Positions 1 to 8,717 of a DNA stretch of 15,696 nt are shown here, in pieces. Both the position numbers and the translations under genes were made by a program. The stretch's first letter is position 1. Each line of letters opens with the position of its first letter. The notes below the pieces were generated by a model. The model was given only the letters and a program-made list of their open reading frames with translations, was not told where the DNA came from and made no database searches. Source of the stretch: Willaertia magna (taxonomy: Eukaryota; Heterolobosea; Eutetramitea; Acrasida; Naegleriidae); assembly GCA_902984215.1 (NCBI GenBank), contig CADWAF010004637.1, positions 1-15,696 on the forward strand. The letters are read 5' to 3'.

Positions 1-52
1 ATTTGCCAATGTACAATAACTTTGTAATAAATCACTAACAAAATTTCTTTAA

Positions 53-157
53 AATTTTATTGAACAATTAAAAGGAAAAGTTAAACAATGTTCTTGCGGA
101 TATTTTCGTACACTTTATTTAACTTGTAACAAAAAAATTACAATCTACTACTTTTAA
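53..157 (+). pseudogene. Short open fragment with a CxC-x9-C cysteine pattern
   Basis: There are 34 sense codons between two TAA codons (50-52 and 155-157), with no ATG. The local G+C is higher than in the surrounding DNA. Cys codons at 89, 95 and 125 give the spacing C-x-C-x9-C, with an aromatic residue two positions after the second Cys. This resembles the start of a SWIM-type zinc finger as found in MULE transposases and FAR1-like proteins, but the final His of CxCx(n)CxH is replaced by Lys. The same frame stays free of TGA well beyond both ends, so it would be longer if TAA were sense. It could be the degraded 3' end of a transposase-like gene that enters the window from the left. The family assignment is weak. 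Confidence 0.25.
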
Positions 158-340
158 TAAAATAACATTGTTAAATACTTTGTAGTATCAAGAGTTTTTT
201 GTTATTAATTAAATATATTTATAAGAAAAAAATACTTTATAAAAAAACTAACAATTAATTATACAATAATATATCATTACTATTACTTTATTAAACATTA
301 TTTCTATTATTCATAATAAAAATTTTACTTAAATAATAAA

Positions 341-353
341 GGGTTTTGGGTTT
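341..353 (+). repeat. Telomere-like G-rich tract (GGGTTTTGGGTTT)
   Basis: Two GGG runs are separated by T4 and followed by TTT, in a neighbourhood with almost no G. It has the opposite strand sense to the AAACCC tract at 9978-9996. It lies just past the stop of the broken minus-strand gene. Two units are too few to prove a telomeric origin. Confidence 0.35.
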
Positions 354-358
354 ATACT

Positions 359-1110
359 TTATAAATATACTTTTTTAATTATATAATTATAATTTTTATA
401 TTTTATATCAATAATAATTTTTAATTTAATATTTTTATTAATTACATTATATTCTTTATTATATATAAATCTATTAAAATAAAAAAATTTACTTTTTTGT
501 TTTTCATTAATAATAGTTATTATTAAAAATAAAATATTTTTAATTTTATCTTTACCTCAAAAATTATTATAAATATTTGGTTCTTCAGTATGAAAAAAAT
601 TAATAAAAATATTTAATTTATAATTATTTTTATAATAACATGTAATATTAAATTTATAATAATTAATAATATCTCAATTCTACTTTAATATCTATCCAAA
701 AAGTAAAAAAATATTCATTAATATTATAAATAGTATCTAATATAGTTTTATAACAATTATAAATTGATTTTAATTGTTTTTTAATAAATAATTTTTTTAA
801 CAAATAATTTTTTTAACTTTATAAAAAAATATATTTTTTGATTTTTTGTTTATTTTTATATAAATGAAATTATAAATAAAATTTTATTAGCAAAAATATA
901 ATGTTTAATATTATTTAGTTTTATTTTTTTTGATATATAAAAATGATAAAAAATATTTTTCATAATTATTCTTTCTATTATTTCATTTATAACTATGTTT
1001 ACTTTAGTTTATTAATTAATTTTGAAAATTTTATTTATTTTTTTTCTAATTAATCTAAATCTATATATAAACATCTATAAAACTTTTAAAATAAATGAAT
1101 AAGCATATGT
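359..1110 (-). pseudogene. Broken minus-strand gene of unknown family
   Basis: Several long stop-free pieces follow each other on the minus strand in different frames. They are 1008-859 (50 codons), 812-666 (49 codons), 673-560 (38 codons) and 556-362 (65 codons, ending in TAA at 361-359). An upstream piece begins with ATG at 1074. The pieces have a varied composition including Trp, Cys, His, Pro, Glu and Asp, unlike pure A/T noise. A perfect 16-bp tandem duplication at 786-817 lies exactly where the reading passes from one frame to the next. Removing one copy in thought aligns those two frames. A second frame change falls near 666-676, and a TGA lies at 557-559. Some interior stops (for example 856-858 and 1009-1014) are TAA. 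I do not recognise the product. A mobile-element protein is possible but not shown. Confidence 0.45.
786..817. repeat. Perfect 16-bp tandem duplication causing a frameshift
   Basis: AAATAATTTTTTTAAC occurs twice head to tail (786-801 and 802-817). Sixteen is not a multiple of three, and the duplication sits at the junction between two coding-like minus-strand frames, so it looks like the lesion that shifted that gene. Confidence 0.7.
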
Positions 1111-1434
1111 AAATTAAAAAAATAATTAATATTCACGTAGTAAAAAAAGTTTAATAGTTTTTAAAATTAAGAAATTTAAATATATATATTATTAAAAAAT
1201 AAAATAAAAAGACTGAAAAATTTTTAAAATATAAAATCATTACTAAATTACTTAAAATAATACTTTTTATTTTCTTTTATTTTTTTATTACTTTTAAAAA
1301 CAAAGTTTTTTTATTTTTTTATTTTTTTTACTTCATACTTTTCTTTTTATCTTTGATTAGTTTTTTTTAATATTTTTTTTATTTCATTAATAAATAGCAT
1401 ATTTAAAAAAATAATATAATTTTAATAAGATTGA

Positions 1435-2165
1435 ATTGAAAATATATTAAATTATTAATATTAAATAATATTATTATTATATTAGAATTATTATTAAAAT
1501 TAAATATAAATTATAAAATATTATTATTTAAAGTTAAATAAATAAATATTAATAATATTAAAAAAAATTATTTAATATATTTATTTTTTTGTTAATGATT
1601 ATAAAAAAAATTAAAAAAATTATATTATTATATTAAATTTAATATTATTTCAATTTATATCAAAATTATATATCCAAAAACATAATAAATAAATCAATCA
1701 TAATAAATACAACCACTTAAAAAATAAATAAATATATTAGTTACTTATTTGTTTTTATAAATTTTTAATATGTTTTTTAATTGTGTTTAAGTTTGATGAT
1801 ATATTATAAGAATAACTTTATATATGGAAATAGTTATTTAGGTTATTTTGGTATTTGAGAGAAGTGGAGAAGTTTGGTTGTTTATGTTTTTTGAGGATAT
1901 TGTAAATTTTTTTTATAGGTTATTTTTTTACAAAGTTGATGCACCTTATTTTTTAAAGAGTGACTATGTAGAAGATGGGATAGTTGGGAAAAGGTAAAAA
2001 TGAAAATAAAAAAAGTCATGAAATAGAGACAGTCAGTAATTACCAACTACTGAATATTTTATTACGGTTCGAATATAGGTATAACTTCAAATAATTTACT
2101 TTCTTTTTACTATATATAAAATGTCTAAAAATGTACAATGGGCAAGGAAAAGACCTATAGGTCTT
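1435..2165 (+). CDS. Plus-strand coding-like frame, open only if TAA/TAG are sense
   Basis: One frame runs about 243 codons with no TGA, although at least ten TGA triplets occur in the other two plus frames over this stretch. It is interrupted by many TAA/TAG codons, so under the standard code it is a decayed gene or not a gene. Between 1741 and 2160 it is relatively rich in G and encodes Trp, Cys, Arg, Glu, Asp, Gly and Met, which is unusual for this window. The first part has hydrophobic stretches that could be membrane segments (about 1741-1790 and 1890-1930). No in-frame ATG lies near the beginning (first at 1939). The frame runs into the satellite block at 2165, so the coding part, if real, is truncated there. 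No family is recognised. An untranslated RNA is an alternative for the G-rich part. Confidence 0.3.
1817..1930 (+). other. C-free, G-rich island of 114 nt
   Basis: This stretch has about 25 G and no C on the plus strand. It is the most G-rich place in the window and shows strong strand asymmetry. It lies inside the coding-like frame at 1435-2165. It could be sense-strand bias of a transcript or part of an RNA gene. I found no known RNA motif in it. Confidence 0.6.
2150..2165. repeat. Perfect 16-bp palindrome at the satellite breakpoint
   Basis: AAGACCTATAGGTCTT is its own reverse complement. It ends at the base where homology to the second satellite block (8686) begins. Its AAGACC / GGTCTT halves match the outer arms of the paired elements at 5881-7660, so it may be a collapsed remnant of one. 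Confidence 0.7.
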
Positions 2166-3143
2166 ATAATATAAGCTCATATATTACTTTATTTGGTAAT
2201 TAATTATATTTAGTATTATTATAAAATATATATAATATTTTAAAATAATAAATTATTAAAATAATTAAAATTAATTTAAATTAATAATATAACTATTAAA
2301 TTTTAATAAAAATAATATTAAATTTTATAATTGTTAATAAATTTATAATAATATTATCACTAAGATATGTTATTTTTTGTTATGTAAAAAATAATTAATA
2401 ATTAATAAATATATTATAATTTTATTATTTATTAAAATAAATATAAATAAATTATATATTATTAATATCTATATACCAAATAAGTACAACATGAGCTCAT
2501 ATATTACTTTATTTGATATTTAACTATATTTAGTATTATTACAAAATATATATTTTATTTTAAAATAAAAAATAATTAAAATTAATTTAAATTTATAATA
2601 AAACTATTAATTTTACATATAAATTACACTAGATATTATTATTTTTAATATATTTACAATTTATATATCACTAAGGTATATTACTTTTTAGATTATAAAT
2701 GATTAAAAATTAATAAATATATTATAATTTTATTATTTATTAATATCAATATAAATAAATTAAATACTATTATTATCTATATACTAAATAAGTACAACAT
2801 AAGCTTATATATTACTTTATTTAGAAATAAATTATATTTAGTAATTATTATAAAATATATATTAAATTAAAATTAAAAATTATTAAATTAAATTAAAATT
2901 TATTATTAAACTATTAATTTTATATAATAATAATAATATTAAATTTTATTGTTTAATAAATTTTTAATTAATATATTCACAAAGGTATATTATTTTTTTT
3001 TATTTATTTATAAATAATTAAAAATTAATAAGTATATTATAATTTTATTATTTATTAACATTTTATAAAATAAAATATATACTAATATTATCTAAAGTCT
3101 AAATAAGGTTAACATTAGCTCATATATACTTTATTTAGTAATT
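2165..3143 (+). repeat. First satellite block: three monomers of about 310 bp
   Basis: Boundary palindromes (AGCT cores at 2174, 2494, 2802 and 3117) are spaced 320, 308 and 315 bp apart. Between them each monomer repeats a box like CACTAAGGTATATTA and a box like ATATTATAATTTTATTATTT. The whole block matches 8686-9663 with about 20 differences including one T-run indel, roughly 98% identity by eye. The left end lacks the left half of the first palindrome and abuts the 16-bp palindrome at 2150-2165. Similarity stops at 3143, about 26 bp past the last AGCT. No protein-coding signal is seen. Confidence 0.9.
2476..2515. repeat. Monomer-boundary palindrome with a single ATGAGCTCAT box
   Basis: CCAAATAAGTA, ATGAGCTCAT and TACTTTATTTG are arranged symmetrically. 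Weaker copies in the same block are centred at about 2176 (AAGCTC), 2804 (AAGCTT) and 3119 (TAGCTC). Confidence 0.75.
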
Positions 3144-3667
3144 TTTATTTCTTTTATTTTTATTAACTTTAATATTTGTTTTAAAATTAATTATTTTTTT
3201 TAATATTTAATAAATATTCAGTTTGTTTTAATTTTATATTATAATAATTTAATTTTTATTTTTATTTTTAATAACTATTATTGTTAATTAATTATTAATA
3301 TATAAATATTACTTTTTAATTAATAAATAAAAGTATTTAAATTTAAAAAATATTATATAATTTAAAATTTAGTAATTATTAAATTAAATATAATATTAAT
3401 AACATATTTATTTTGAAAAAATTATTAAAAATTATATTAAATAGAAAAAATTATTATTATCTTTTAAAAATAATTTTATTTAAAGAATTAATAATCTTTA
3501 AATTGAAGTGTCTTTTTAAATTTTTTAATATTATTTATATTAATATTAAATTATTTAATTATTAATTTTATTTAAAAAAAATTATTTTTATTTTTAAAAA
3601 ATTTTATTTTTTTTATTTTTTTTTTAACGAAAATTTTTCTTTATCTAATTATCATCATCTACTTCGG
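3144..3667. other. A/T-rich stretch with no gene seen
   Basis: Mostly A/T runs, ending in long T tracts (about 3600-3625) just before the G-free minisatellite. No standard ORF of note and no repeat box of the palindrome family is visible. Confidence 0.5.
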
Positions 3668-4165
3668 AAAAAAATCTCAACTTAATCAACACCAACATAA
3701 CAACACAACAACAACTACCCATTAACAACTATCCATTAACAACTATCCATTAACAACTACCCAATAACAAAAACTACATAACAACAACTACCCATTAACA
3801 ATTACCCATTAACAATAACTACACAACAACAACAACACAATAATATAACAACAACTACCCATTAACAACTACCCATTAACAACTACCCATTAACAACTAC
3901 CCATTAATAACAATTATACATTTACATACCTATTAATTATAACAATACTAACAATATAATAACAATAACAATAACTAAATACACAATAATAAAACAAAAA
4001 AATAATTTTAATAAAATTTTTTTTTATTTTTTTTTATTTTTTTTTTATTTTTTTTAAATAAATTTTAATAAAAATTCTTTTAAAAAAAATATAATAAATT
4101 TATTCTCTTTTTAAATAATATTAATATTAATTTAATATTAAATATATATTATTTAAATTAATAAT
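3668..4165. repeat. 498-nt tract without a single G, carrying a 14-bp minisatellite
   Basis: No G occurs on the plus strand from 3668 to 4165. The first 300 bases or so are A/C-rich, with ATTAACAACTACCC repeated at 3721-3762 (three copies, two with TATCC), at 3794-3807, and at 3861-3902 (three copies), plus partial units and AAC/ACA runs. The rest is A/T, with T-rich runs at about 4016-4055. Because 14 is not a multiple of three and every unit contains TAA, it is not coding under the standard code. On the minus strand the CCC runs become GGG runs about 11 nt apart. Confidence 0.85.
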
Positions 4166-4445
4166 GATTATAAAAAAAATAAATGATATCAAGATTTATA
4201 AATAATAAAGATTAAAAAAAATTAATTAGTTTAAATATTCTTTAATATTATATAAATTATAAAGCTTTTTACAAATAATTATTTAAATTTAAAACAAAAT
4301 ATAATTAAAATAAATAATAATATAAAAAATTTTAAAGTTTTAGATATAAAGTAAAGAAAAAATATAAATATATTTTAAAACAAGTAAAAATATATATAAT
4401 TTATAAATATGTTATACAAATTAACTTTTAATTAAAAAAATAAAT
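4166..4445. other. A/T-rich stretch with no supported gene
   Basis: A-rich on the plus strand, with frequent stops in all standard frames. Nothing beyond low-complexity sequence is recognised. Confidence 0.4.
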
Positions 4446-5036
4446 TCAAAAAAGAAAAAATCTATTTTTTAAAAGAATTAAAAATTAAAGTTAGAGAAAA
4501 TTTTATTATGATTTATTTAATTTAATTATAATAATAAAAATAACAAAAGCAACAACAAAGTACATTAAAAAAGATTTAAAATTAAAAAATGAATGTAAAT
4601 GAATTAAATTATTTTTTTGTTTTAATTAATTAGTTTTTTATTATATATTAAAATATATACAACTAATAATTAGTTATACATTAAAATATATACAATTAAT
4701 AATTAGTTACTTAATAAAATTTGTAATTTTTTAATATTTATACTTTAAACTCTAACAAAATTTTATTTGCTTCTATTGTTTTAAATAAAAATTTAGTTTT
4801 TTATCTTTAAAAAGATATTAATTAATAAATTATTTATTGTTATAAATTTTTTTTTTACAAAATTCACTCAACTTTTGCAACTGCTTATTAAAAATTTTAT
4901 TTAAATCAACCAAAACTTACTAAAAAGTCTTATAAGTTATATTATTTAATAAAAAATACTCACAAAAAGACCATTTAGCTTAATATTTAAAATTTGATCT
5001 TTCAATTTTAATATTACAAACACAAATCTTATTCAT
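4446..5036 (-). CDS. Minus-strand coding-like frame, open only if TAA/TAG are sense
   Basis: From an ATG at 5036-5034 this frame reaches TGA at 4448-4446 with no other TGA, about 196 codons. The TGA-free frame extends upstream to 5213. The part at about 5070-4830 is the most gene-like: it is richer in G on the minus strand, with four Cys, a Trp, Asp and Glu residues, and a Lys/Gln/Leu-rich end that could form a helix. TAA/TAG codons interrupt it at least 18 times, mostly in the distal half, so the distal half may be plain A/T DNA. Under the standard code this is a decayed gene with pieces of 19 to 30 open codons. The product is unknown. Confidence 0.3.
4647..4712. repeat. 33-bp tandem repeat, two copies
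   Basis: ATTAAAATATATACAA plus the following 17 bases recurs at a 33-bp offset (4647 and 4680) with one or two differences. Thirty-three is a multiple of three, so a minus-strand frame through it would be kept. It lies in the distal part of the frame at 4446-5036. Confidence 0.7.
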
Positions 5037-5472
5037 ACTAACTTTTCTATCTACACTTATAAAAATATTAAATTATAAAGAAGATTTAAAATTTAAAAAA
5101 AATATAGGTATATCTTTTGAAAATTAAGAATATTAATTTAATTTATATTTTTAAGTAATAAAATTATTTATTATATTTGTTTAAATAATAAAAATATTAA
5201 TTAAATTATAGTATCATTATTTTATTTAATTTTATTAACATAATTAGTTAATTTAAATATTTAATAAAATTTTATTATATTATTAAACATAAAAATATAA
5301 TTAAAGAAACATTAAAAAATTATTTATAATAAAAATTAAAAATTATTTTATATTATATAAATTTATTATAAAGTATTAATAAAAATTTTTTTATTATATT
5401 TATATTTTTAATATTTTTAATAATAAAATATATTAACTTAATTATAAAAAACTTTAAATTATTTAATATAAT

Positions 5473-5490
5473 ATAATTTTATAAAATTAT
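5473..5490. repeat. 18-bp A/T palindrome, partly repeated downstream
   Basis: ATAATTTTATAAAATTAT is a perfect palindrome. A near copy of TTATAAAATTATAATATTA follows at about 5500-5518. In this composition it may be chance plus slippage. Confidence 0.5.
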
Positions 5491-5880
5491 AATATTATTT
5501 TATAAAATTATAATATTATTTAATATAATATAATTTTAAAATATAATATTATTAAAAATATTTTTATTATATTTTTATATTTAATAATTATTACAATTTA
5601 ATATATTAATATAAATATAAAAATATATAAAAATTTTTAAAAAATTAATATAAAAATATAAAATTATTTAAAATTATATAATTTTATAATTAAGTTATAT
5701 TAAATTAATTTTTATTATATTTTTATTTTAAATTTTTAATTTAATAATATATATTCATTACTTCTTAAAAATTATAAAACAACTTTGTATTTTTTTTAAA
5801 ATATTTATGTTTACTTTAAAAATAATAAAAAATAACAAACTATATTTTAATAATATTATTTATTAATATATTATTATCTG

Positions 5881-5960
5881 AAGACCAAATATAGTAATAT
5901 ATGAGCTCATAATTACCTAATTTAGTTAACATGAGCTTATATCTTCTATATTTAGTCTTT
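5881..5960. repeat. Paired-palindrome element 1
   Basis: Left arm AAGACCAAATATAG, box ATGAGCTCAT at 5901, centre CCTAATTTAGT, box ATGAGCTTAT at 5931, and right arm CTATATTTAGTCTTT. The two boxes start exactly 30 bp apart. It corresponds to element 3 in the second copy of the 1.2-kb repeat. Confidence 0.85.
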
Positions 5961-6030
5961 AGGTAATCATGTAATTATTAAAATATTAAAAATACAATAT
6001 TTTCTTTATATTTTAATATATTATTATACA

Positions 6031-6110
6031 AAAACCTAATATAGTAACTATGAGCTCATGTTAACTATATTTAGTTAAAATGAGCTCATGTTTACTATAT
6101 TTGGACTTAT
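6031..6110. repeat. Paired-palindrome element 2
   Basis: Both boxes are perfect ATGAGCTCAT (6050 and 6080, 30 bp apart), flanked by AACCTAATATAG and CTATATTTGG. It starts 149 bp after element 1 (box to box). It corresponds to element 4. Confidence 0.85.
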
Positions 6111-7133
6111 AGTAATCATTAATTCAAAAAAATAATTAAATATATTTTAATTTAATAAATTGTTATAATTTTATTATATAAAAATTATATATAAAAACTA
6201 TAAATTTATATTTACATAATTTTATAAATATAAATTCATAGTTACTATATAAATAATAAATTAATAAATTTTATTAATTATAAATTAATTTTTAATATAT
6301 TTTTATTATTATTAATTATATTATTATAAACAAATAAAAAATTAATATAAAATATTTTATAAAAAAAACCAACAATTCTATTTATTTATATAATAAGTAT
6401 AATAAAATATTATTAAAATAAATTACAATATTAAATAAAATTATACAATTAAAAAATTTAACTAAAATATTTATTATAAAAGTTAAAAATTATTTCATAT
6501 TAAATAAATTTATTATAAAATATTAATAAAATAATTTTTATTATATTTATATTTTAAATATTTAAAATAATAAAATATATTAATTTAATTATCAAAAACT
6601 ATAAATTTATAATAAATTATTATAAAAATAAAAAATAATGAAATTTTATAATGTAAAATTATTAAAAATATTTTTATTATATTTTTATTTTTAAAAATTA
6701 TAATAATAATAAATATTAATTATAATATAATATTTAATAAACTTTTAATAAATTTATTATAAAAATATAAAATTATATAATATTTTATAAATTTCTAATT
6801 AAATAATATTAAAAATATTTTTATTTTATTTTTATTATTAATAATTATTATAATTTAATATATTAATTTAAATATAAAAATTTATAATTTTTTTTAAAAA
6901 ATAATATAAAAATTTAAAATTATTTTATATAATATAATTTTAAAGTATAATATTATTAAATTAATTTTTATTATATTTTTATTTTAAAAATTAAATTAAA
7001 TAATATATATTAATTAACTCTTAAAAATTATAAAAAAACTTTGTATTTTTTTTTTTAATTTTAGTACTATAAAAATGATAATAAAAATAAAAAGTTATAC
7101 TTTAAAATATTGTTTATTAATATATAATTATCT
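6111..7133. other. A/T-rich spacer with no gene seen
   Basis: Essentially A/T only, belonging to the second unit of the 1.2-kb repeat. There is no open frame of note and no palindrome box. Confidence 0.5.
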
Positions 7134-7214
7134 AAAGACCAAATATAGTAATACATGAGCTTATACTTGCCTAATTTAGTCACTATGAGCTCATACCTTC
7201 TATATTTGGTCTTT
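7134..7214. repeat. Paired-palindrome element 3, best-preserved copy
   Basis: It has perfect 15-bp terminal inverted repeats: AAAGACCAAATATAG (7134-7148) and CTATATTTGGTCTTT (7200-7214). Box 1 is ATGAGCTTAT (7155) and box 2 is ATGAGCTCAT (7185). The midpoint of the two boxes coincides with the midpoint of the 81-bp element, so the whole is a palindrome built from palindromes. I see no obvious target-site duplication at the ends. Confidence 0.9.
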
Positions 7215-7283
7215 TGGTAATCATATAGTTATTAAAATATTAAAAATTTAGTATTTTCTTTGTTTTTAAATATTTTACTATAC

Positions 7284-7363
7284 AAAGACCTAATATGGCA
7301 ACTATGGGCTCATGTTGACCATATTTAGTTAACATGAGCTCATACCTACTATATTTGGATTTA
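7284..7363. repeat. Paired-palindrome element 4
   Basis: Boxes ATGGGCTCAT (7304) and ATGAGCTCAT (7334) are 30 bp apart. The flanks are AAAGACCTAATATGG and CTATATTTGGA. It lies 149 bp after element 3. One A-to-G change breaks the first box. Confidence 0.85.
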
Positions 7364-7434
7364 CAGTAATTATTAATTTAAAAAAAATTATTAACTATAT
7401 TGTAATGTAATAAATTATTAAAATAAAATTATAC

Positions 7435-7514
7435 AAAAACCAAATATAGATAACATGAGCTCATACTTACTTAATTTAGTAAACATGAGCTCATACTTAC
7501 TATATTTAGTTTTT
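7435..7514. repeat. Paired-palindrome element 5
   Basis: Two perfect ATGAGCTCAT boxes at 7455 and 7485. The flanks are AAAAACCAAATATAG and CTATATTTAGTTTTT. It lies 151 bp after element 4. Confidence 0.85.
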
Positions 7515-7589
7515 AAGTAGCAATATAATTTTATTTTTTTATTTCCATTACAATTTATAAATTTTTTAAAATTTAATTATATAATTATT

Positions 7590-7660
7590 AAATATAGCAA
7601 CTATAAGCTCATACTTACTTAATTTAGTAAACATGAGCTCATATTTTCTATATTTAGATA
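7590..7660. repeat. Paired-palindrome element 6
   Basis: Boxes ATAAGCTCAT (7603) and ATGAGCTCAT (7633), again 30 bp apart. The arms are shorter (AAATATAG, CTATATTTAG). It lies 148 bp after element 5 and is the last of the cluster. Confidence 0.8.
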
Positions 7661-7920
7661 TAAAATAATATATTAAATAAATAATTAATTAAAAATATAT
7701 TTTAATTTAAAAGATTTCATACTTAAAAAATAAAATATAATAATATAAAAATTAAATTATTATAATTTTAATAATTTAAAATATATTTAAAAAAATAATA
7801 GTTTTTATTTAATTAAAATTTTAAAATATATTAAAAAAATATTAAAAATGTAATAATTTTTTATTTTTATTATTATAAAATATAAAAAATGAAAAAAATT
7901 TAAATAAATAAATTATTAAA
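7661..7920. other. A/T-rich spacer with no gene seen
   Basis: Nearly pure A/T between the last paired element and the first degenerate satellite monomers. No feature is recognised. Confidence 0.4.
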
Positions 7921-8676
7921 TTTAATATAAAATAATAATTAAATTAATATTAAAATAATAATAAATCTATTAATTTTATTATTTTTAATAAATATACATA
8001 TAAAGATATATAAATAATTATTAAATATTAAATGATTAAAAATTATTAATTAATTAAATAAATAAATAATAATTAAGTTAAATTATTAAAATAAATTTAA
8101 TTTTATAATAAAACTATTAATTTTATATAAAATTAATAATAAAATTAATATTATTTAATAAATTTATAATATATATTTATTAAATGATAATTAATTAAAA
8201 ATTAATGATTAATAGTTTATATTATAGTTTTATTATTTATTAATATAATAGTGGATTTAATAAATATTTAATAAATTATTAATATTAGGGTTCACTAAGG
8301 TATATATTTTTTATTATGTAAAAAATTATTAAAATTTAATAAATATATTACAGTTTTATGATTTATTAATATTTTAATAAATAAATTAAATACTTAGATA
8401 TTAATTATTAATTATATTTAATAATATTATAAATTATATATATTATTTTTAATTAATAAATTATTAAAATTAATTTAAATTTATTATAAAATTATTAAAA
8501 TTTATATATGAAAAATATTAAATTTTATAATTTTTAATATATTTACAATTAATATATTAACTAAGGTATATAATTTTATATTAAATTAAAAATATATAAA
8601 AATTAATAAATATATTATAATTTTATTATTTATTAATATTTTATTAAATAAATTAAATATTAATATTATCTATATA

Positions 8677-8717
8677 CCAAATAAGTATAATATGAGCTTA
8701 TATATTACTTTATTTGG
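8677..8717. repeat. Complete single-box boundary palindrome
   Basis: CCAAATAAGTA (8677-8687), ATGAGCTTAT (8692-8701) and TACTTTATTTGG (8706-8717) form a near-perfect 41-bp palindrome differing by one inserted base and one box substitution. It is the satellite counterpart of the paired elements: same box and same CCAAATA / TATTTGG ends, but only one box. At 2165 in the first block its left half is missing. Confidence 0.8.

Larger units (their letters stand above)
5280..7380. repeat. Diverged tandem duplication, unit about 1.15-1.25 kb
   Basis: The stretch around 5340-6120 recurs at about 6488-7375. Near 5341 the offset is about 1147 bp, and by 5760-6110 it is about 1254 bp, so about 100 bp of indels separate the copies. 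Shared landmarks are a TTAAAAATTATAAAA..CTTTGTATTTTTTT stretch (5764 and 7020) and the element pairs 5901/6050 and 7155/7304. Identity is clearly lower than for the satellite duplication. No gene is seen in either copy. Confidence 0.65.

Noticed and set aside
361..838. Plus-strand TGA-free frame continuing from position 2
   Set aside because: It overlaps the minus-strand pieces that are open under the standard code and is explained by the rarity of TGA in this DNA.
2060..2085. Possible tRNA (GGTTCGAAT resembles a T-loop / B box)
   Set aside because: The bases flanking the loop cannot form a 5-bp T stem, and no acceptor, D or anticodon arms fit around it.
3668..3985. AAC/ACA-rich tract as a poly-Asn/Gln/Thr coding region
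   Set aside because: The 14-bp unit shifts frame each time and contains TAA, so all standard frames close quickly. Openness with TAA as sense is trivial because the tract has no G and so no TGA.
5901..7642. Regularly spaced repeats as a CRISPR array
   Set aside because: The repeats are 10-bp palindromes in symmetric pairs with conserved, not variable, sequence between them. There are no cas-like genes and the composition is eukaryote-like.
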